Part shown: positions 8,746 through 17,780 of the stretch, one piece after another
How positions within the stretch are numbered: the first letter of the stretch is position 1
How the letters are laid out: each line of letters opens with the position of its first letter
From: an alpha proteobacterium SCGC AAA028-D10
GTDB taxonomy: Bacteria; Pseudomonadota; Alphaproteobacteria; Pelagibacterales; Pelagibacteraceae
NCBI GenBank assembly: GCA_000510845.1
Contig: AZOF01000006.1
Location: forward strand, 1-64,000
DNA length: 64,000 bases
Direction of reading: 5' to 3'
Translations under genes and position numbers: made by a program
Notes under the pieces: model-generated
The model's database searches: none
What the model saw: the letters and a program-made list of their open reading frames with translations, nothing else
What the model was told of the DNA's origin: nothing

Positions 8746-9057
8746 ATGATTTGGACTACATTAGTACTTGCTGGACTGGTTACTTTTTTTACACGATTTT
8801 CAATGATTGCATTATTAAAGAAAGATTACTTTAGTCCAAGAGTAAAAATAGTTTTAAGTTACATACCCAGTGCGGTTTTCCCAGCAATTATTTTTCCAGC
8901 TGTATTTTTAAATTCAACAGGACAATTAGTATTTTTAGATAATCCAAAAGTTTTAGCAGCACTGGCTGCAGTGCTGGTTGGTTATTTAACAGAAAGTGTG
9001 ATAGCAACGATTCTGTCAGGTCTTGGAGTTTTGTGGTTGTTAATATTTTTTATTTAA
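8746..9057 (+). CDS. azlD: Branched-chain amino acid exporter, small subunit AzlD
   Basis: Starting at the ATG at 8746, one base after the azlC stop codon, the product is 103 residues with about four hydrophobic segments. It has the AzlD features RFSMIALL near the start and YIPSAVFPAIIFP in the middle. An upstream in-frame Met at 8704 would place the first 14 residues inside azlC and is less likely. AzlD is the obligate small partner of AzlC. Confidence 0.86.
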   Translation: MIWTTLVLAGLVTFFTRFSMIALLKKDYFSPRVKIVLSYIPSAVFPAIIFPAVFLNSTGQLVFLDNPKVLAALAAVLVGYLTESVIATILSGLGVLWLLIFFI

Positions 9058-9061
9058 TTTA

Positions 9062-9433
9062 ATGCTGCGCGCTATATTTGTTATTTTCTTTTTTCAGCTA
9101 TTAGGAGAGGCCTTAAAAAAATTTTTTGAAATGCTAATACCGGGTCCGGTTATAGGACTTATTCTACTCCTTATTACATTGATTTTTCTTAAAAGATTTA
9201 AAACTAGAGCCATTAATAATTTAAAAAGTGATGTGCTAAATACTTCAAATTACATTTTAAGCTATCTATCACTTTTGTTTGTACCAATAGGAGTTGGGGT
9301 TGTGATGCATCTTTCGTATTTAGAAAATAATTTATTTAAAGTTTTAATTATCGTTTTTATCTCAACAGTTTTAACCATCGGTCTTACAGCTTTTTTAATG
9401 GAGAAAATTAACAAACGAATTAACAAGAAATGA
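9062..9433 (+). CDS. lrgA: CidA/LrgA-family membrane protein
   Basis: The 123-residue protein has four predicted membrane helices and the CidA/LrgA signature around FFQLLGEALKKFF and IPGPVIGLILLL. Members are holin-like or, in several bacteria, act with LrgB in pyruvate or glycolate transport. The LrgB partner follows with a 4-bp overlap, so the pair is complete. The transport role is inferred from studied homologues. Confidence 0.88.
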   Translation: MLRAIFVIFFFQLLGEALKKFFEMLIPGPVIGLILLLITLIFLKRFKTRAINNLKSDVLNTSNYILSYLSLLFVPIGVGVVMHLSYLENNLFKVLIIVFISTVLTIGLTAFLMEKINKRINKK

Positions 9434-10161
9434 TTCAAAAAGATAAACTTTATAGTATCTGGGTTTATTTACAGGCAGAACCTTTATTTTGGTTAACACT
9501 GACTATTGGTTCTTATTTAATTGGCGATTATCTTTATAAAAAATCTAAACTATTTCCACTCGTTAACCCAGTTGCAATCTCAATTTTAATTATTTCATTA
9601 GTATTAATTAATTTAGATATTTCCTACGAGAGATATTTTGATGGTGCTAAATTTATTCATTTTATGTTGGGACCCGCAACGGTTGCACTTGCTATTCCAA
9701 TTTATAAACAATTTAAAGTAATACAAAAAGAGGCGTTAAGTATTTCAGTTTCACTCGTTGTCGGTAGTCTATTTGCAATCATTTCTACATTTGCTTTTTG
9801 TGAAATTTTTAAAATAGACGATCAGGTTTTATTTAGTATGCTACCAAGAAGTGCAACAGCACCTATTGCTATGGGTATTTCAGATTTAATTGGTGGAATC
9901 CCATCACTTACAGCAATCATAACAATTATAACTGGAATTATGGGAGCATCCTTTGGAACTTTTGCTTTAGATTTTTTAAAATTAAAAGATATGTCAGCGA
10001 GAGGGTTTGGGTTAGGACTTGCTTCGCATGGAATTGGAACCGCAAGAGCTATGAGCAGGAATGAAACCGCAGGTGTTTTTGCAGCATTAGCACTTGGTTT
10101 AAATGGTATTGCAACTGCAATATTAGTTCCATTATTATTTAAGTTATTAAATATTTTTTAA
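9430..10161 (+). CDS. lrgB: LrgB/CidB-family membrane protein
   Basis: This 243-residue protein has many membrane segments and LrgB-typical motifs: FMLGPATVALAIPIYKQ, LPRSATAPIAMGIS, and GLASHGIGTARAM near the C-terminus. It overlaps lrgA by 4 bp and is almost certainly translated with it. LrgAB homologues are implicated in envelope lysis control or in pyruvate/glycolate movement. Which applies here is unknown. Confidence 0.9.
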   Translation: MIQKDKLYSIWVYLQAEPLFWLTLTIGSYLIGDYLYKKSKLFPLVNPVAISILIISLVLINLDISYERYFDGAKFIHFMLGPATVALAIPIYKQFKVIQKEALSISVSLVVGSLFAIISTFAFCEIFKIDDQVLFSMLPRSATAPIAMGISDLIGGIPSLTAIITIITGIMGASFGTFALDFLKLKDMSARGFGLGLASHGIGTARAMSRNETAGVFAALALGLNGIATAILVPLLFKLLNIF

Positions 10162-10163
10162 TA

Positions 10164-10700
10164 ATGAATTTAAAAAATACTTCAGACAGTTACGGCTTTA
10201 TAAGCAAAAATTTTCATTGGATTTTAGCAATTTTGCTTTTATCAAACTTTTTTCTTGGTTTTATTATGGTAGAACTTGAAAGAGGACCGTTAAAATCATC
10301 TATTTATGGGTTTCATAAGTCTACAGGAATTTTATTACTTATTTTGATTATTTTAAGATTATTTTGGAAATCAATTAATATTACCCCTATCCCAGTCGCA
10401 AATAATAAACTTTTAAATAGACTTGCAAAGTCCGTACATCTTTTTTTTTATTTTGTCGTATTTATGATTACATTGAGTGGCTGGACATATTCTACTGCAA
10501 GAGTTGGACCAGTTGAAGTTTTTGGACTATTTTATATGCCTGCAATTGTTGGAATAAATGATCAAGTTGGAAGAATTGCAAAAGAAATACACATATATTC
10601 AGTTTATATATTTATTGCCTTTGTCATTCTGCATGTTCTTGCAAGCATTTATCATCATTTTTTTTTGAAAGACCGGACGTTAAAAAGGATGTGGTATTAA
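10164..10700 (+). CDS. Cytochrome b561-type membrane electron carrier
   Basis: The 178-residue protein has four membrane helices carrying histidines that can ligate two b-type hemes: KNFHW, YGFHKSTG, KSVHLFF and LHVLASIYHH. This is the bacterial cytochrome b561 (CybB) pattern; such proteins pass electrons between quinol and partners such as superoxide in the inner membrane. It follows lrgB after two bases and is the last gene of the run begun by azlC. CTTA-TTAGC-TAAG followed by TTTTTT just after the stop may be a weak terminator. Confidence 0.85.
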   Translation: MNLKNTSDSYGFISKNFHWILAILLLSNFFLGFIMVELERGPLKSSIYGFHKSTGILLLILIILRLFWKSINITPIPVANNKLLNRLAKSVHLFFYFVVFMITLSGWTYSTARVGPVEVFGLFYMPAIVGINDQVGRIAKEIHIYSVYIFIAFVILHVLASIYHHFFLKDRTLKRMWY

Positions 10701-10771
10701 ATAATACCCTTATTAGCTAAGTTTTTTCAATCCTATTGCTTTTTTAAAATATGATATTAACATTACTTTAT

Positions 10772-10966
10772 ATGGCTACTTATGAATGTCCAAAATGTAA
10801 AATGTCCGCAAATATTAATTGCGGAAAATGTAACGCGGCCCTTAAAGATGCTTCATTAAAATTAGAGAGCGGGCAAAAAGTTCAAATTAGCGAATGTCCC
10901 AATGGTCATGGAAAGATTAAAAGTCCATTGTGCTGCGGCCAAGACATGAGCTGCTCTACTTCTTAA
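10772..10966 (+). CDS. Small cysteine-rich zinc-ribbon-like protein, 64 aa
   Basis: The frame beginning MATYECPKCKM has four Cys pairs or singles: CPKC, CGKC, a CPNGHG motif and CCGQDMSC. This looks like one or two zinc ribbons on a tiny soluble protein. The start at 10772 is preferred because MATY directly precedes the first Cys motif; an upstream ATG at 10751 would add seven hydrophobic residues. Conserved function is unknown. It lies between the b561 gene and an aminotransferase without overlap. Confidence 0.7.
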   Translation: MATYECPKCKMSANINCGKCNAALKDASLKLESGQKVQISECPNGHGKIKSPLCCGQDMSCSTS

Positions 10967-11041
10967 TAAATTTAAGCTGATCTTACATACATATTTTGTG
11001 TTTATTATTTATAAGCTTTTGTTTAATAAATAATAATTAAT

Positions 11042-11893
11042 ATGAGACAAGTTTATATAAATGGAGAATTTAAAAAAGAAGACGAAGCGAAAGTTTCAGT
11101 CTTTGATAGAGGACTTTTATTTTCAGATTCTTTATACGAAGTAACAACAGTTATTAACGGTAAGTTGATAGACTTTAATAATCATATGAAACGATTAGAT
11201 CGTTCTATGACTGAATTAAAATTTAAAAAACTATTAAATCACGAGGACATTTTAGCTTTTCATAGAAAGTTAATTGAACTAAATAATTTAAAAGAGGGCA
11301 TGATTTATCTGCAAGTAACTAGAGGTGTTGCAGATAGAAGTTTTGATATGCCAAAAGATGAAATCAAACCTACTGTTCTTGCATTCACTCAAGAGAAAAT
11401 AATCATTGATTCAGAATCTGCAAAGAATGGAATTAAAGTAATGACTCTCGACGATATGAGATGGAAACGCTGCGATATTAAAACGACGCAATTGCTATAT
11501 GCAAGTATGGCAAAAACTGAAGCAACAGAAAAAGGTTTTGATGATGCCTGGATGATTAGACAAGGTTACATTACAGAAGGCAGTTCTAGTAATGCCTGGA
11601 TTATTAAAGGCAAAATTATTATGACCAGACATTCTGATAATTTAATTTTAAGTGGGATTACAAGAGATGCAATTTTTAAATGTGCGAAAGATTTAGGTTA
11701 TGAAGTGGTGACTAAAAATATTTCACTATCAGACGCTCAATCAGCAAATGAAGCATTTATTACATCAGCAACAGCCTGTGTAATGCCTGTTGTAAAAATT
11801 AATACTAATCAAATTGGGGATGGTAAACCTGGAAAATTTGTAACAGCGCTTCGAGCAGAATATATTAAACAAGCAGTAGCAGGCGCTATATAA
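11042..11893 (+). CDS. Class IV aminotransferase, D-amino acid aminotransferase-like
   Basis: This 283-residue PLP enzyme is of fold type IV. The N-terminal pattern VFDRGLLFSDSLYEV, the catalytic lysine region RCDIKTTQLL and the glycine loop EGSSSNAWI match D-alanine aminotransferase (Dat). Such enzymes interconvert D-amino acids with 2-oxo acids, supplying D-glutamate or D-alanine for the wall or degrading them. Branched-chain aminotransferase or aminodeoxychorismate lyase are related alternatives. The gene is not in an operon with wall genes. Confidence 0.85.
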   Translation: MRQVYINGEFKKEDEAKVSVFDRGLLFSDSLYEVTTVINGKLIDFNNHMKRLDRSMTELKFKKLLNHEDILAFHRKLIELNNLKEGMIYLQVTRGVADRSFDMPKDEIKPTVLAFTQEKIIIDSESAKNGIKVMTLDDMRWKRCDIKTTQLLYASMAKTEATEKGFDDAWMIRQGYITEGSSSNAWIIKGKIIMTRHSDNLILSGITRDAIFKCAKDLGYEVVTKNISLSDAQSANEAFITSATACVMPVVKINTNQIGDGKPGKFVTALRAEYIKQAVAGAI

Positions 11894-11896
11894 ATT

Positions 11897-12136
11897 TTAA
11901 GACCTTTTAACTGAGCTGGCCCAAAATTTATCTAAAAAATAATACCAAACACCATTAATTATAGGTTCAATAATTGCATCCACCGCAGCAAGTTCTAGTG
12001 TCGACCCAGTAATTATTATATTGCAGGTAGCTGCAATTATAATGTGACCTATCGTGTAAATAACTGCTCGACCAATGCTGGACCCAACCAATTGGTTTTT
12101 GATGGCGTTAAAAAATCCTTTTTCAATTTCTGACAT
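11897..12136 (-). CDS. DUF2061-like small membrane protein
   Basis: The minus-strand frame encodes about 79 residues from the Met at 12136 (an upstream Met at 12163 is possible). It has two hydrophobic stretches with the DUF2061-like pattern GHIIIAATCNIIITGS, then LAAVDAIIEPIINGVWYYFLDKFW. Members are two-helix inner-membrane proteins of unknown function. It ends 3 bp from the convergent aminotransferase gene. Confidence 0.65.
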   Translation of the reverse strand: MSEIEKGFFNAIKNQLVGSSIGRAVIYTIGHIIIAATCNIIITGSTLELAAVDAIIEPIINGVWYYFLDKFWASSVKRS

Positions 12137-12228
12137 AGCAAATAATATAGACCTATATTGCAAAAATTCAAGTTGAGCTAAAGATATTAGCTTTAAGAAC
12201 TGAATAAAAATGATAATTAGTTAAAGAG

Positions 12229-12624
12229 ATGAATATTTCAATTTTATTTACAATTATTTTTCTAATTTTTTACTTAATACTTACTATCATTACCATCAAG
12301 GAAAGAAGATCGAGCAAAGTTGCTTACGGTGATGATAATAATAAAAAATTAATTAAAGCCATTAGAGCACATGCAAACTTTTTTGAATTTACAGTTTTTT
12401 TTATTATTTCTTCATTTCTATTAGAGATCTTAGATGCCAATCAAATCTACGTTTTATTTGTAAATATTGTATTTTTACTAGGAAGAATTTCTCATGCTTA
12501 CAGCATGTTAAAAGAAAAAATAATATTTAGAATGATTGGGATGATGGCAACTCTAGTTAGCTACGCTATTAACTGTATTTATTTACTATATTTATACGTT
12601 CAGTATTTTAACCAATTAGACTAA
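12229..12624 (+). CDS. MAPEG-family membrane protein
   Basis: The 131-residue protein has four membrane helices and the MAPEG motif RAHANFFEF after a basic loop, then GRISHAYSM. MAPEG proteins (glutathione S-transferase-like membrane enzymes) act on lipophilic electrophiles or peroxides, but bacterial members such as YecN-type proteins are mostly uncharacterised. It is convergent with the DUF6356 gene, the stops being 2 bp apart. Confidence 0.85.
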   Translation: MNISILFTIIFLIFYLILTIITIKERRSSKVAYGDDNNKKLIKAIRAHANFFEFTVFFIISSFLLEILDANQIYVLFVNIVFLLGRISHAYSMLKEKIIFRMIGMMATLVSYAINCIYLLYLYVQYFNQLD

Positions 12625-12626
12625 TT

Positions 12627-12842
12627 TTATTCTTTAATATCGTTTTTTGGTTTTTGAAATAAATCATTCATTCGCTTAATTCTTCTACTTGTTGTGTATT
12701 CAAACCAAGCAGGATTGATGGCGTGAACAAATGCTGTCACGAATGACCATAGACATTTAAGACCAATTTTCATGGCAAAAAACATATGTTCGAAATAGTT
12801 CTTATTAGCAATTTCTAAGTGTTTTTTTATTTTATTAAGCAT
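12627..12842 (-). CDS. DUF6356-like protein, 71 aa
   Basis: A small protein with the pattern NYFEHMFFAMKIGLKCLWSF then VHAINPAWFEYTTSRRIKRMNDLF. This resembles the alphaproteobacterial DUF6356 family, in which a central hydrophobic helix is followed by an FE-T-SR-I segment. Function unknown. The 225-bp gap to its right (12843-13067) holds a GGGGG run at 12889-12893 and no longer gene. Confidence 0.6.
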   Translation of the reverse strand: MLNKIKKHLEIANKNYFEHMFFAMKIGLKCLWSFVTAFVHAINPAWFEYTTSRRIKRMNDLFQKPKNDIKE

Positions 12843-13067
12843 CTATAATTAGAGTCTATTTATACATAATATAAATTTTAATTATAGAGGGGGATAATTG
12901 AAAATCCTATGCCAGATCCGAATTTAACAAAGGTGTGATTATTAAAAATCTAAATCCTAAGTAAAAAATACTCATTTATCAGCTTGTAAAAAAAAATTAA
13001 TACACTTTTCACAATTAAGACACAAATAGTTCATCAATTTATTACATTTGCTCTCTATATGGAGGAC

Positions 13068-13247
13068 ATGAAAACTAAAACACAAAAAATAAAACTGGTT
13101 AACGGAAACCAAAGTTTTCCAACTTTGTCTATATCTCAGCAAACAGCAGAAGATATAACAACGATCATAGGTGTAGTAGCTATTGTAGCAGCAGTATTAA
13201 GTCTGCCGATTGCAATATTTGTACTTACTTATGGAATTGGTAACTAA
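13068..13247 (+). CDS. Small single-pass membrane protein, 59 aa
   Basis: The frame MKTKTQKIKLVNGNQSF has a polar N-terminal half (about residues 1-28) and a hydrophobic C-terminal helix (about 32-55, IIGVVAIVAAVLSLP). A GGAGG box at 13061-13065 sits only 2 nt before this ATG, and the alternative ATG at 13059 has no box, so the start is uncertain. No family is recognised. A hairpin at 13294-13314 follows. Confidence 0.5.
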   Translation: MKTKTQKIKLVNGNQSFPTLSISQQTAEDITTIIGVVAIVAAVLSLPIAIFVLTYGIGN

Positions 13248-13293
13248 TATGACTCCGTATTCAAACGATGAGTTAGAGTTCTTAAATAAAAAT

Positions 13294-13314
13294 AAGGCTT
13301 AATTTTTAAGCCTT
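13294..13314 (+). terminator. Hairpin, probable terminator
   Basis: AAGGCTTAA (13294-13302) pairs with TTAAGCCTT (13306-13314) around a TTT loop. The T-run CTTTTTAG comes a few bases later. It separates the small membrane protein from the CBS/DUF294 gene. A 17-codon frame (13249-13302) ends inside the stem and may be leftover coding sequence. Confidence 0.55.
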
Positions 13315-13383
13315 AAAAGAACGCTTTTTAGTCAGGCTCCTTCTTAAATATTTAAAATCCGCTATACTGACGTTCAACTCCCT

Positions 13384-14850
13384 ATGCCAACTCGGTCTAA
13401 TAGCGTTGAACTATTTATCAAAAAAATCTCTGACTATATGTCAGCAGATTATATTTACGTGGACGTCAATGCTTCGATTTCAGAAACTATCAAAGATTTA
13501 CAGCAACAAAAAAAATCAACTATTTTAATCAAAAAAGACAATAAACTTGCTGGCATTATTACTGAGCAAGATATTGTTCGAAAAGTAACTTTCATTTCAG
13601 ATTCAAGCAAAAAAGTTTCAGATTTTATGACATCGCCAGTGATATTCGTTTACGAGGACGATCTTCTGTTCCATGCCGTTGGTAAAATGAGAAAAAATAA
13701 TCTTCGCCATTTACCGGTAATCAATATGAACTCAGAAGTGGTTGGAATTATTTATGCAGACAAAGCATTAGCCGCTGAACTTGGGGCGGTTACCCAAGAG
13801 ATCGATAAAATGACCTTTGATGAATATGATGAACGAGGTTTAGTTCAAATTAAAAAACAACAAGTTCATCTTGCTGCAAGATTATTAGATGAAAAAACTT
13901 CATCTAATGACATTAGTTATTTATTAAGCTTTTTAAATAATGTTATCTATAGACGCTCCATTAGAATTGCAGAAAAAAAAATAAATCAAAAGAATATCAT
14001 TAAACAAATTCCAAATTTTAGCGTTTTAGTAATGGGGTCGGGAGGACGAATGGAAAGTTTTCTACAGCCCGATCAAGATAATGGAATTATTTATGAAGCT
14101 AGCAAAACAGAAGACCCAAAAAAAGTAGACTTATATTTTGAAGAACTGGCAAAAGAATTTACAAAATCTCTAGATACCGCAGGGATTACATTTTGTAAGG
14201 GAAATTTAATGGCGACAAACCCTATGTGGAGAAAAAGCTTACCAGAATGGAAAGAGCAGGTGCAGGACTGGATTACTAATTTTAATGAACAAAATTTAAT
14301 TTATGTCGATATGCTTTATGATTTTAGATCAGTTTACGGTAAGCCCGAACTTGCAGACGATCTTAGAAATTTTATTTTTGATAAATTAGTTAATAATAAA
14401 ATTTTAAAATTTTTATTTAAAAACGAAGAAGGTAGACGCGCAGGACTTACATTTTTTGGCGGCTTTAAACTTGAAAAGAACGATAAAGAAAATAAGGGAT
14501 TATTAAACTTAAAGGGAGCTGGAACACTTCCGCTTGTTGAATCGGTTAGAATTTATTCAATAAAACATCGTATTAATAAAAACACAACGGCTGCAAGAAT
14601 TGAGGAACTAACTAAGAAGAATGTATTTACAAATGATGAGGCTGATTTTTTCCAAAATGCACATAGATTTTTAACCTATATTTTGCTTAAAGATCAGGTG
14701 GCATCGGTTCAAGAAGGAAAGCCAGTTAAAAGTTTTATTGATCCAAAGAAACTTTTAGAGCGAGAAAAGGATCTGCTTAAGATGTATTTAAAGAAAATTA
14801 ACGAACTCAAAATAAGAGCGAGAGGAGATATTAGTGAAGAATATTTTTAA
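13384..14850 (+). CDS. CBS-domain protein with DUF294 nucleotidyltransferase domains
   Basis: The 488-residue soluble protein has two CBS repeats (about residues 15-75 and 80-140; AGIITEQDIVRK and VVGIIYADKAL). Next comes a GlnD-like nucleotidyltransferase domain (motif GSGGRMES near 219-226, then QPDQDNG) and a helical DUF294 C-terminal domain. CBS pairs bind adenine nucleotides, so the protein probably transfers a nucleotide in response to energy state. In many bacteria this gene travels with a DnaQ-like exonuclease and an acetate transporter; here the exonuclease is present (17-bp overlap) but no transporter. Confidence 0.85.
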   Translation: MPTRSNSVELFIKKISDYMSADYIYVDVNASISETIKDLQQQKKSTILIKKDNKLAGIITEQDIVRKVTFISDSSKKVSDFMTSPVIFVYEDDLLFHAVGKMRKNNLRHLPVINMNSEVVGIIYADKALAAELGAVTQEIDKMTFDEYDERGLVQIKKQQVHLAARLLDEKTSSNDISYLLSFLNNVIYRRSIRIAEKKINQKNIIKQIPNFSVLVMGSGGRMESFLQPDQDNGIIYEASKTEDPKKVDLYFEELAKEFTKSLDTAGITFCKGNLMATNPMWRKSLPEWKEQVQDWITNFNEQNLIYVDMLYDFRSVYGKPELADDLRNFIFDKLVNNKILKFLFKNEEGRRAGLTFFGGFKLEKNDKENKGLLNLKGAGTLPLVESVRIYSIKHRINKNTTAARIEELTKKNVFTNDEADFFQNAHRFLTYILLKDQVASVQEGKPVKSFIDPKKLLEREKDLLKMYLKKINELKIRARGDISEEYF

Positions 14851-15523
14851 TAATATCAAAGCCTATTTTGTTAATATTAATCGATATAAAGCAGCAACAA
14901 CTCAAGAATCAACATTTGTTATTCTTGATACCGAAACTACAGGTTTAAATGTCAATGAAGGACATCGAATTGTATCTATCGCAGCAACTAAAATAAAAAA
15001 TCTTAAAATTACAAATGAAATTTTAGATGAGTTAGTTAATCCAGAGCGTCAAATATCTGAGCGTTCAATTGAAATTCATCACATCACGCAAGAGCAAGTA
15101 CAAAACAAACCAGTGTTGAAAGAATTAGATGATAAAATTTATAATTTTTTAGAAAACTCTGTACTCGTTGGACACAATCTTGAGTTTGATATTAAATTTA
15201 TTATCAAAAGTGGGCCTTATACTACGATTGCTCACAGAGTTAAAAATATTGTAACAATTGATACTATTTATCTTGCTGCAGGAATATATCCGCATTTTAA
15301 AAGTTACGAATTATCATTTTTATGTAAGACTTTAAAAATTCAAACTGAAGATCAAAAGCGACATTCGGCTATTGGAGACTCTGTTATTACTGCAAGATTA
15401 TTTTTACACTTATTAGAAGAAGCGAGTAAAAAAAATATAAACACTATTGGCGGCATTTTGAATCTGTGCCAACAAGGAAAACAGATTCAAATTTTAATGA
15501 AAGACTTTAATAAAATTCATTAA
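14834..15523 (+). CDS. DnaQ-like 3'-5' exonuclease (DEDDh)
   Basis: The 229-residue protein has the three exonuclease motifs of the DEDDh class: VILDTETTGLNV (ExoI), VGHNLEFDIKF (ExoII) and HSAIGDSVITARLF (ExoIII with the catalytic His). It resembles the epsilon subunit fold but lacks any polymerase-binding tail that can be recognised. It overlaps the CBS/DUF294 gene by 17 bp. Its natural substrate, DNA or small RNA, is unknown. Confidence 0.85.
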   Translation: MKNIFNNIKAYFVNINRYKAATTQESTFVILDTETTGLNVNEGHRIVSIAATKIKNLKITNEILDELVNPERQISERSIEIHHITQEQVQNKPVLKELDDKIYNFLENSVLVGHNLEFDIKFIIKSGPYTTIAHRVKNIVTIDTIYLAAGIYPHFKSYELSFLCKTLKIQTEDQKRHSAIGDSVITARLFLHLLEEASKKNINTIGGILNLCQQGKQIQILMKDFNKIH

Positions 15524-15536
15524 TAAAATAATAATT

Positions 15537-16235
15537 ATGAAAAAAATATTATTATTAATCTTATTGTTATTTTTTGCAGAAAATAAAGTTTACTCAGCCG
15601 ATCTTGGAAACTTGGGCACAATCAATGCAACTGTAGGTGCCGCATCTCAAAAATATTCAAGAGGCTTTGTTAGCAATAGAAATCAACCCACATCTTTTTT
15701 ATATCTTGATTATGTATCGCCGGCTGGCTTTTATATAAATTCAGCACTAACTTACGATAAATCTGATTCAGGCTCTTATAGTAATGAATGGTGTAATACT
15801 CCGGGATATAAAAATCGAATTGATAAGATTACAATCAATTTAAGTTATCAGCTTTGTGAATATCAAACAGTAACTCAATATGGTTATTATCAAATCAAAT
15901 TAAGTGGAGAAGCAACTAAGTTAACAAATATATTTTTTAACTATTATATAGATGATACCGGCTCATCTTATAACAGCACGAGAACGCAAAGTTATGCTGG
16001 CAATGGAAAAGAATTTGGCCTTACTCATAACTTAGGAATAACAACAGCAACTTTAAGATCTTTTATTTGGGACAATTATTCAACTACCTATTCCTTAGGA
16101 GCATCTAAATTAATTTATGACGTTAATGTAGATTTATTTTATCATCAAACAAAATTAGAAGATTGGAATAGTGCTGCGAGTAAATCAGCAAGTGATCGTG
16201 GTCACCTAATTTTAACTGTTAAAAAAATATTTTAA
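15537..16235 (+). CDS. TorF-family putative outer-membrane porin
   Basis: This 232-residue protein has a signal peptide (residues 1-20, ending KVYSA). A beta-rich body follows with the TorF-like beginning NATVGAASQKYSRGF and the aromatic-ended strand LILTVKKIF at the C-terminus, which is the usual signal for outer-membrane insertion. TorF-type proteins are thought to be small porins. It follows the exonuclease gene after 13 bp but is likely a separate function. Confidence 0.75.
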   Translation: MKKILLLILLLFFAENKVYSADLGNLGTINATVGAASQKYSRGFVSNRNQPTSFLYLDYVSPAGFYINSALTYDKSDSGSYSNEWCNTPGYKNRIDKITINLSYQLCEYQTVTQYGYYQIKLSGEATKLTNIFFNYYIDDTGSSYNSTRTQSYAGNGKEFGLTHNLGITTATLRSFIWDNYSTTYSLGASKLIYDVNVDLFYHQTKLEDWNSAASKSASDRGHLILTVKKIF

Positions 16236-16342
16236 TTTTATTAACACTTCTTGTCGACGTAAGTAAGGCACAGCAAACTCACACAGACTACGACGATTAT
16301 AAAATCTGTAACTACCAAGGAATTTAGGGCATAATAACTTAC

Positions 16343-17779
16343 ATGAAGTCTATAGGATTTAATTTTAACAATAGTTATTTCACTTTAACTGAGATGTTGA
16401 TGGCAAAAGTTTTGCCAACTAAAGTTAAAGATCCAAAGCTTGTAATTTTAAATCATGAACTTGCAAAACAACTAGGGCTTAATTTTTCATCAATTAATCC
16501 TCAACAGCTTGCAGAATTATTTACAGGAAATATTTTGCCAGAAGGAGCAATTCCTATTGCTCAAGCTTATGCAGGGCATCAGTTTGGTAATTTAGTTATA
16601 TTAGGTGATGGGCGCGCTATTGTTTTAGGTGAGCATATAACGCCAACAAAACAAAGATACGATATTCAATTTAAAGGTTCAGGAAGAACTCCTTATTCAA
16701 GAGGAGGAGATGGTAAAGCTGCCCTCGGCCCAATGTTGCGTGAATATATTATTAGTGAGGCTATGTATCACTTAAATATTAGAACGACGCGAAGTCTTGC
16801 CGTTGCAACGACGGGAGAAAATGTGATGCGAGAAACGGTGCTGCCTGGCGCTATTTTAACAAGAGTTGCAGAAAGTCATATTCGTGTTGGCACTTTTGAA
16901 TATGTTGCAATCAAGAAAGATCTAGCAACGCTTAAAAAACTTTTACAGTATTCAGTGGAGCGTCATTACCCTGAAATAAAAGATTTAGACAAACAAGCAC
17001 CAGAGTTTTTAAGATTAGTTATGGAAAGACAAATAGATTTAATTACTGATTGGATGCGAGTTGGTTTTATTCATGGTGTAATGAATACCGATAATATGGC
17101 GATTTCTGGTGAAAGTATTGATTTTGGACCATGCGCATTTATGGATCATTATGACCCTAAAACAGTTTTCAGTTCCATCGATCAACACGGTCGATATGCA
17201 TTTGGAAACCAACCTGTAATTGCACAATGGAATTTAGCAAGACTTGCAGATGCCATTCTGCCGCTTCTTGATGAAGATCAAAATAAAGCACTTGAGGTAG
17301 GAGAAGAAATTATTGAAAGCTTTAACGAGAAATACGAAAAAAAATTTCATGAAATGATGAAGAAAAAATTAGGCCTTATCACCGATGAGCCTGAAGACGC
17401 AGTCTTAATTAAAGAGTTACTAGATATCATGGAGAAACATAAATTAGATTATACAAATACTTTTAGAGAAATGATGAATGAAAATATTACAAGCGAAAAT
17501 CTAAAAGACTTTTATAGTAAATGGAAAATTAGAATTGATAAGCAAAATAGAGATAAACAAGAAGTGTTAACTTTAATGAAGAAAAATAATCCTGTGGTGA
17601 TACCAAGAAATCATAAAGTGGAACAATCTTTAAAAGAAGCACATAATGGTAATTTAGTATCTTTAAACAATCTCCTAAACGCTCTTAAAGATCCTTATAC
17701 GGAACGAGGAGACTTGACGTTGTATCAGCAGCCAGCTCCAGATAATGAAAAAAAATATAAAACTTTTTGTGGAACTTAG
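16343..17779 (+). CDS. selO: Protein adenylyltransferase SelO (YdiU)
   Basis: The 478-residue pseudokinase carries YAGHQFGNLVILGDGRA, LGPMLREYIISEAMY, and the active-site segment HGVMNTDNMAISGESIDFGP. SelO transfers AMP from ATP to Ser, Thr or Tyr of other proteins and is linked to oxidative stress. The C-terminal KTFCGT keeps the Cys that is selenocysteine in eukaryotic homologues. It is convergent with tesA, the stops being 1 bp apart. The gap before it (16236-16342) shows no other feature. Confidence 0.95.
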   Translation: MKSIGFNFNNSYFTLTEMLMAKVLPTKVKDPKLVILNHELAKQLGLNFSSINPQQLAELFTGNILPEGAIPIAQAYAGHQFGNLVILGDGRAIVLGEHITPTKQRYDIQFKGSGRTPYSRGGDGKAALGPMLREYIISEAMYHLNIRTTRSLAVATTGENVMRETVLPGAILTRVAESHIRVGTFEYVAIKKDLATLKKLLQYSVERHYPEIKDLDKQAPEFLRLVMERQIDLITDWMRVGFIHGVMNTDNMAISGESIDFGPCAFMDHYDPKTVFSSIDQHGRYAFGNQPVIAQWNLARLADAILPLLDEDQNKALEVGEEIIESFNEKYEKKFHEMMKKKLGLITDEPEDAVLIKELLDIMEKHKLDYTNTFREMMNENITSENLKDFYSKWKIRIDKQNRDKQEVLTLMKKNNPVVIPRNHKVEQSLKEAHNGNLVSLNNLLNALKDPYTERGDLTLYQQPAPDNEKKYKTFCGT

Positions 17780-17780
17780 G

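Noticed and set aside
16236..16342. Gap checked for a tRNA because of its mixed base content.
   Set aside because: No cloverleaf arms or T-loop GTTCRA pattern could be formed.
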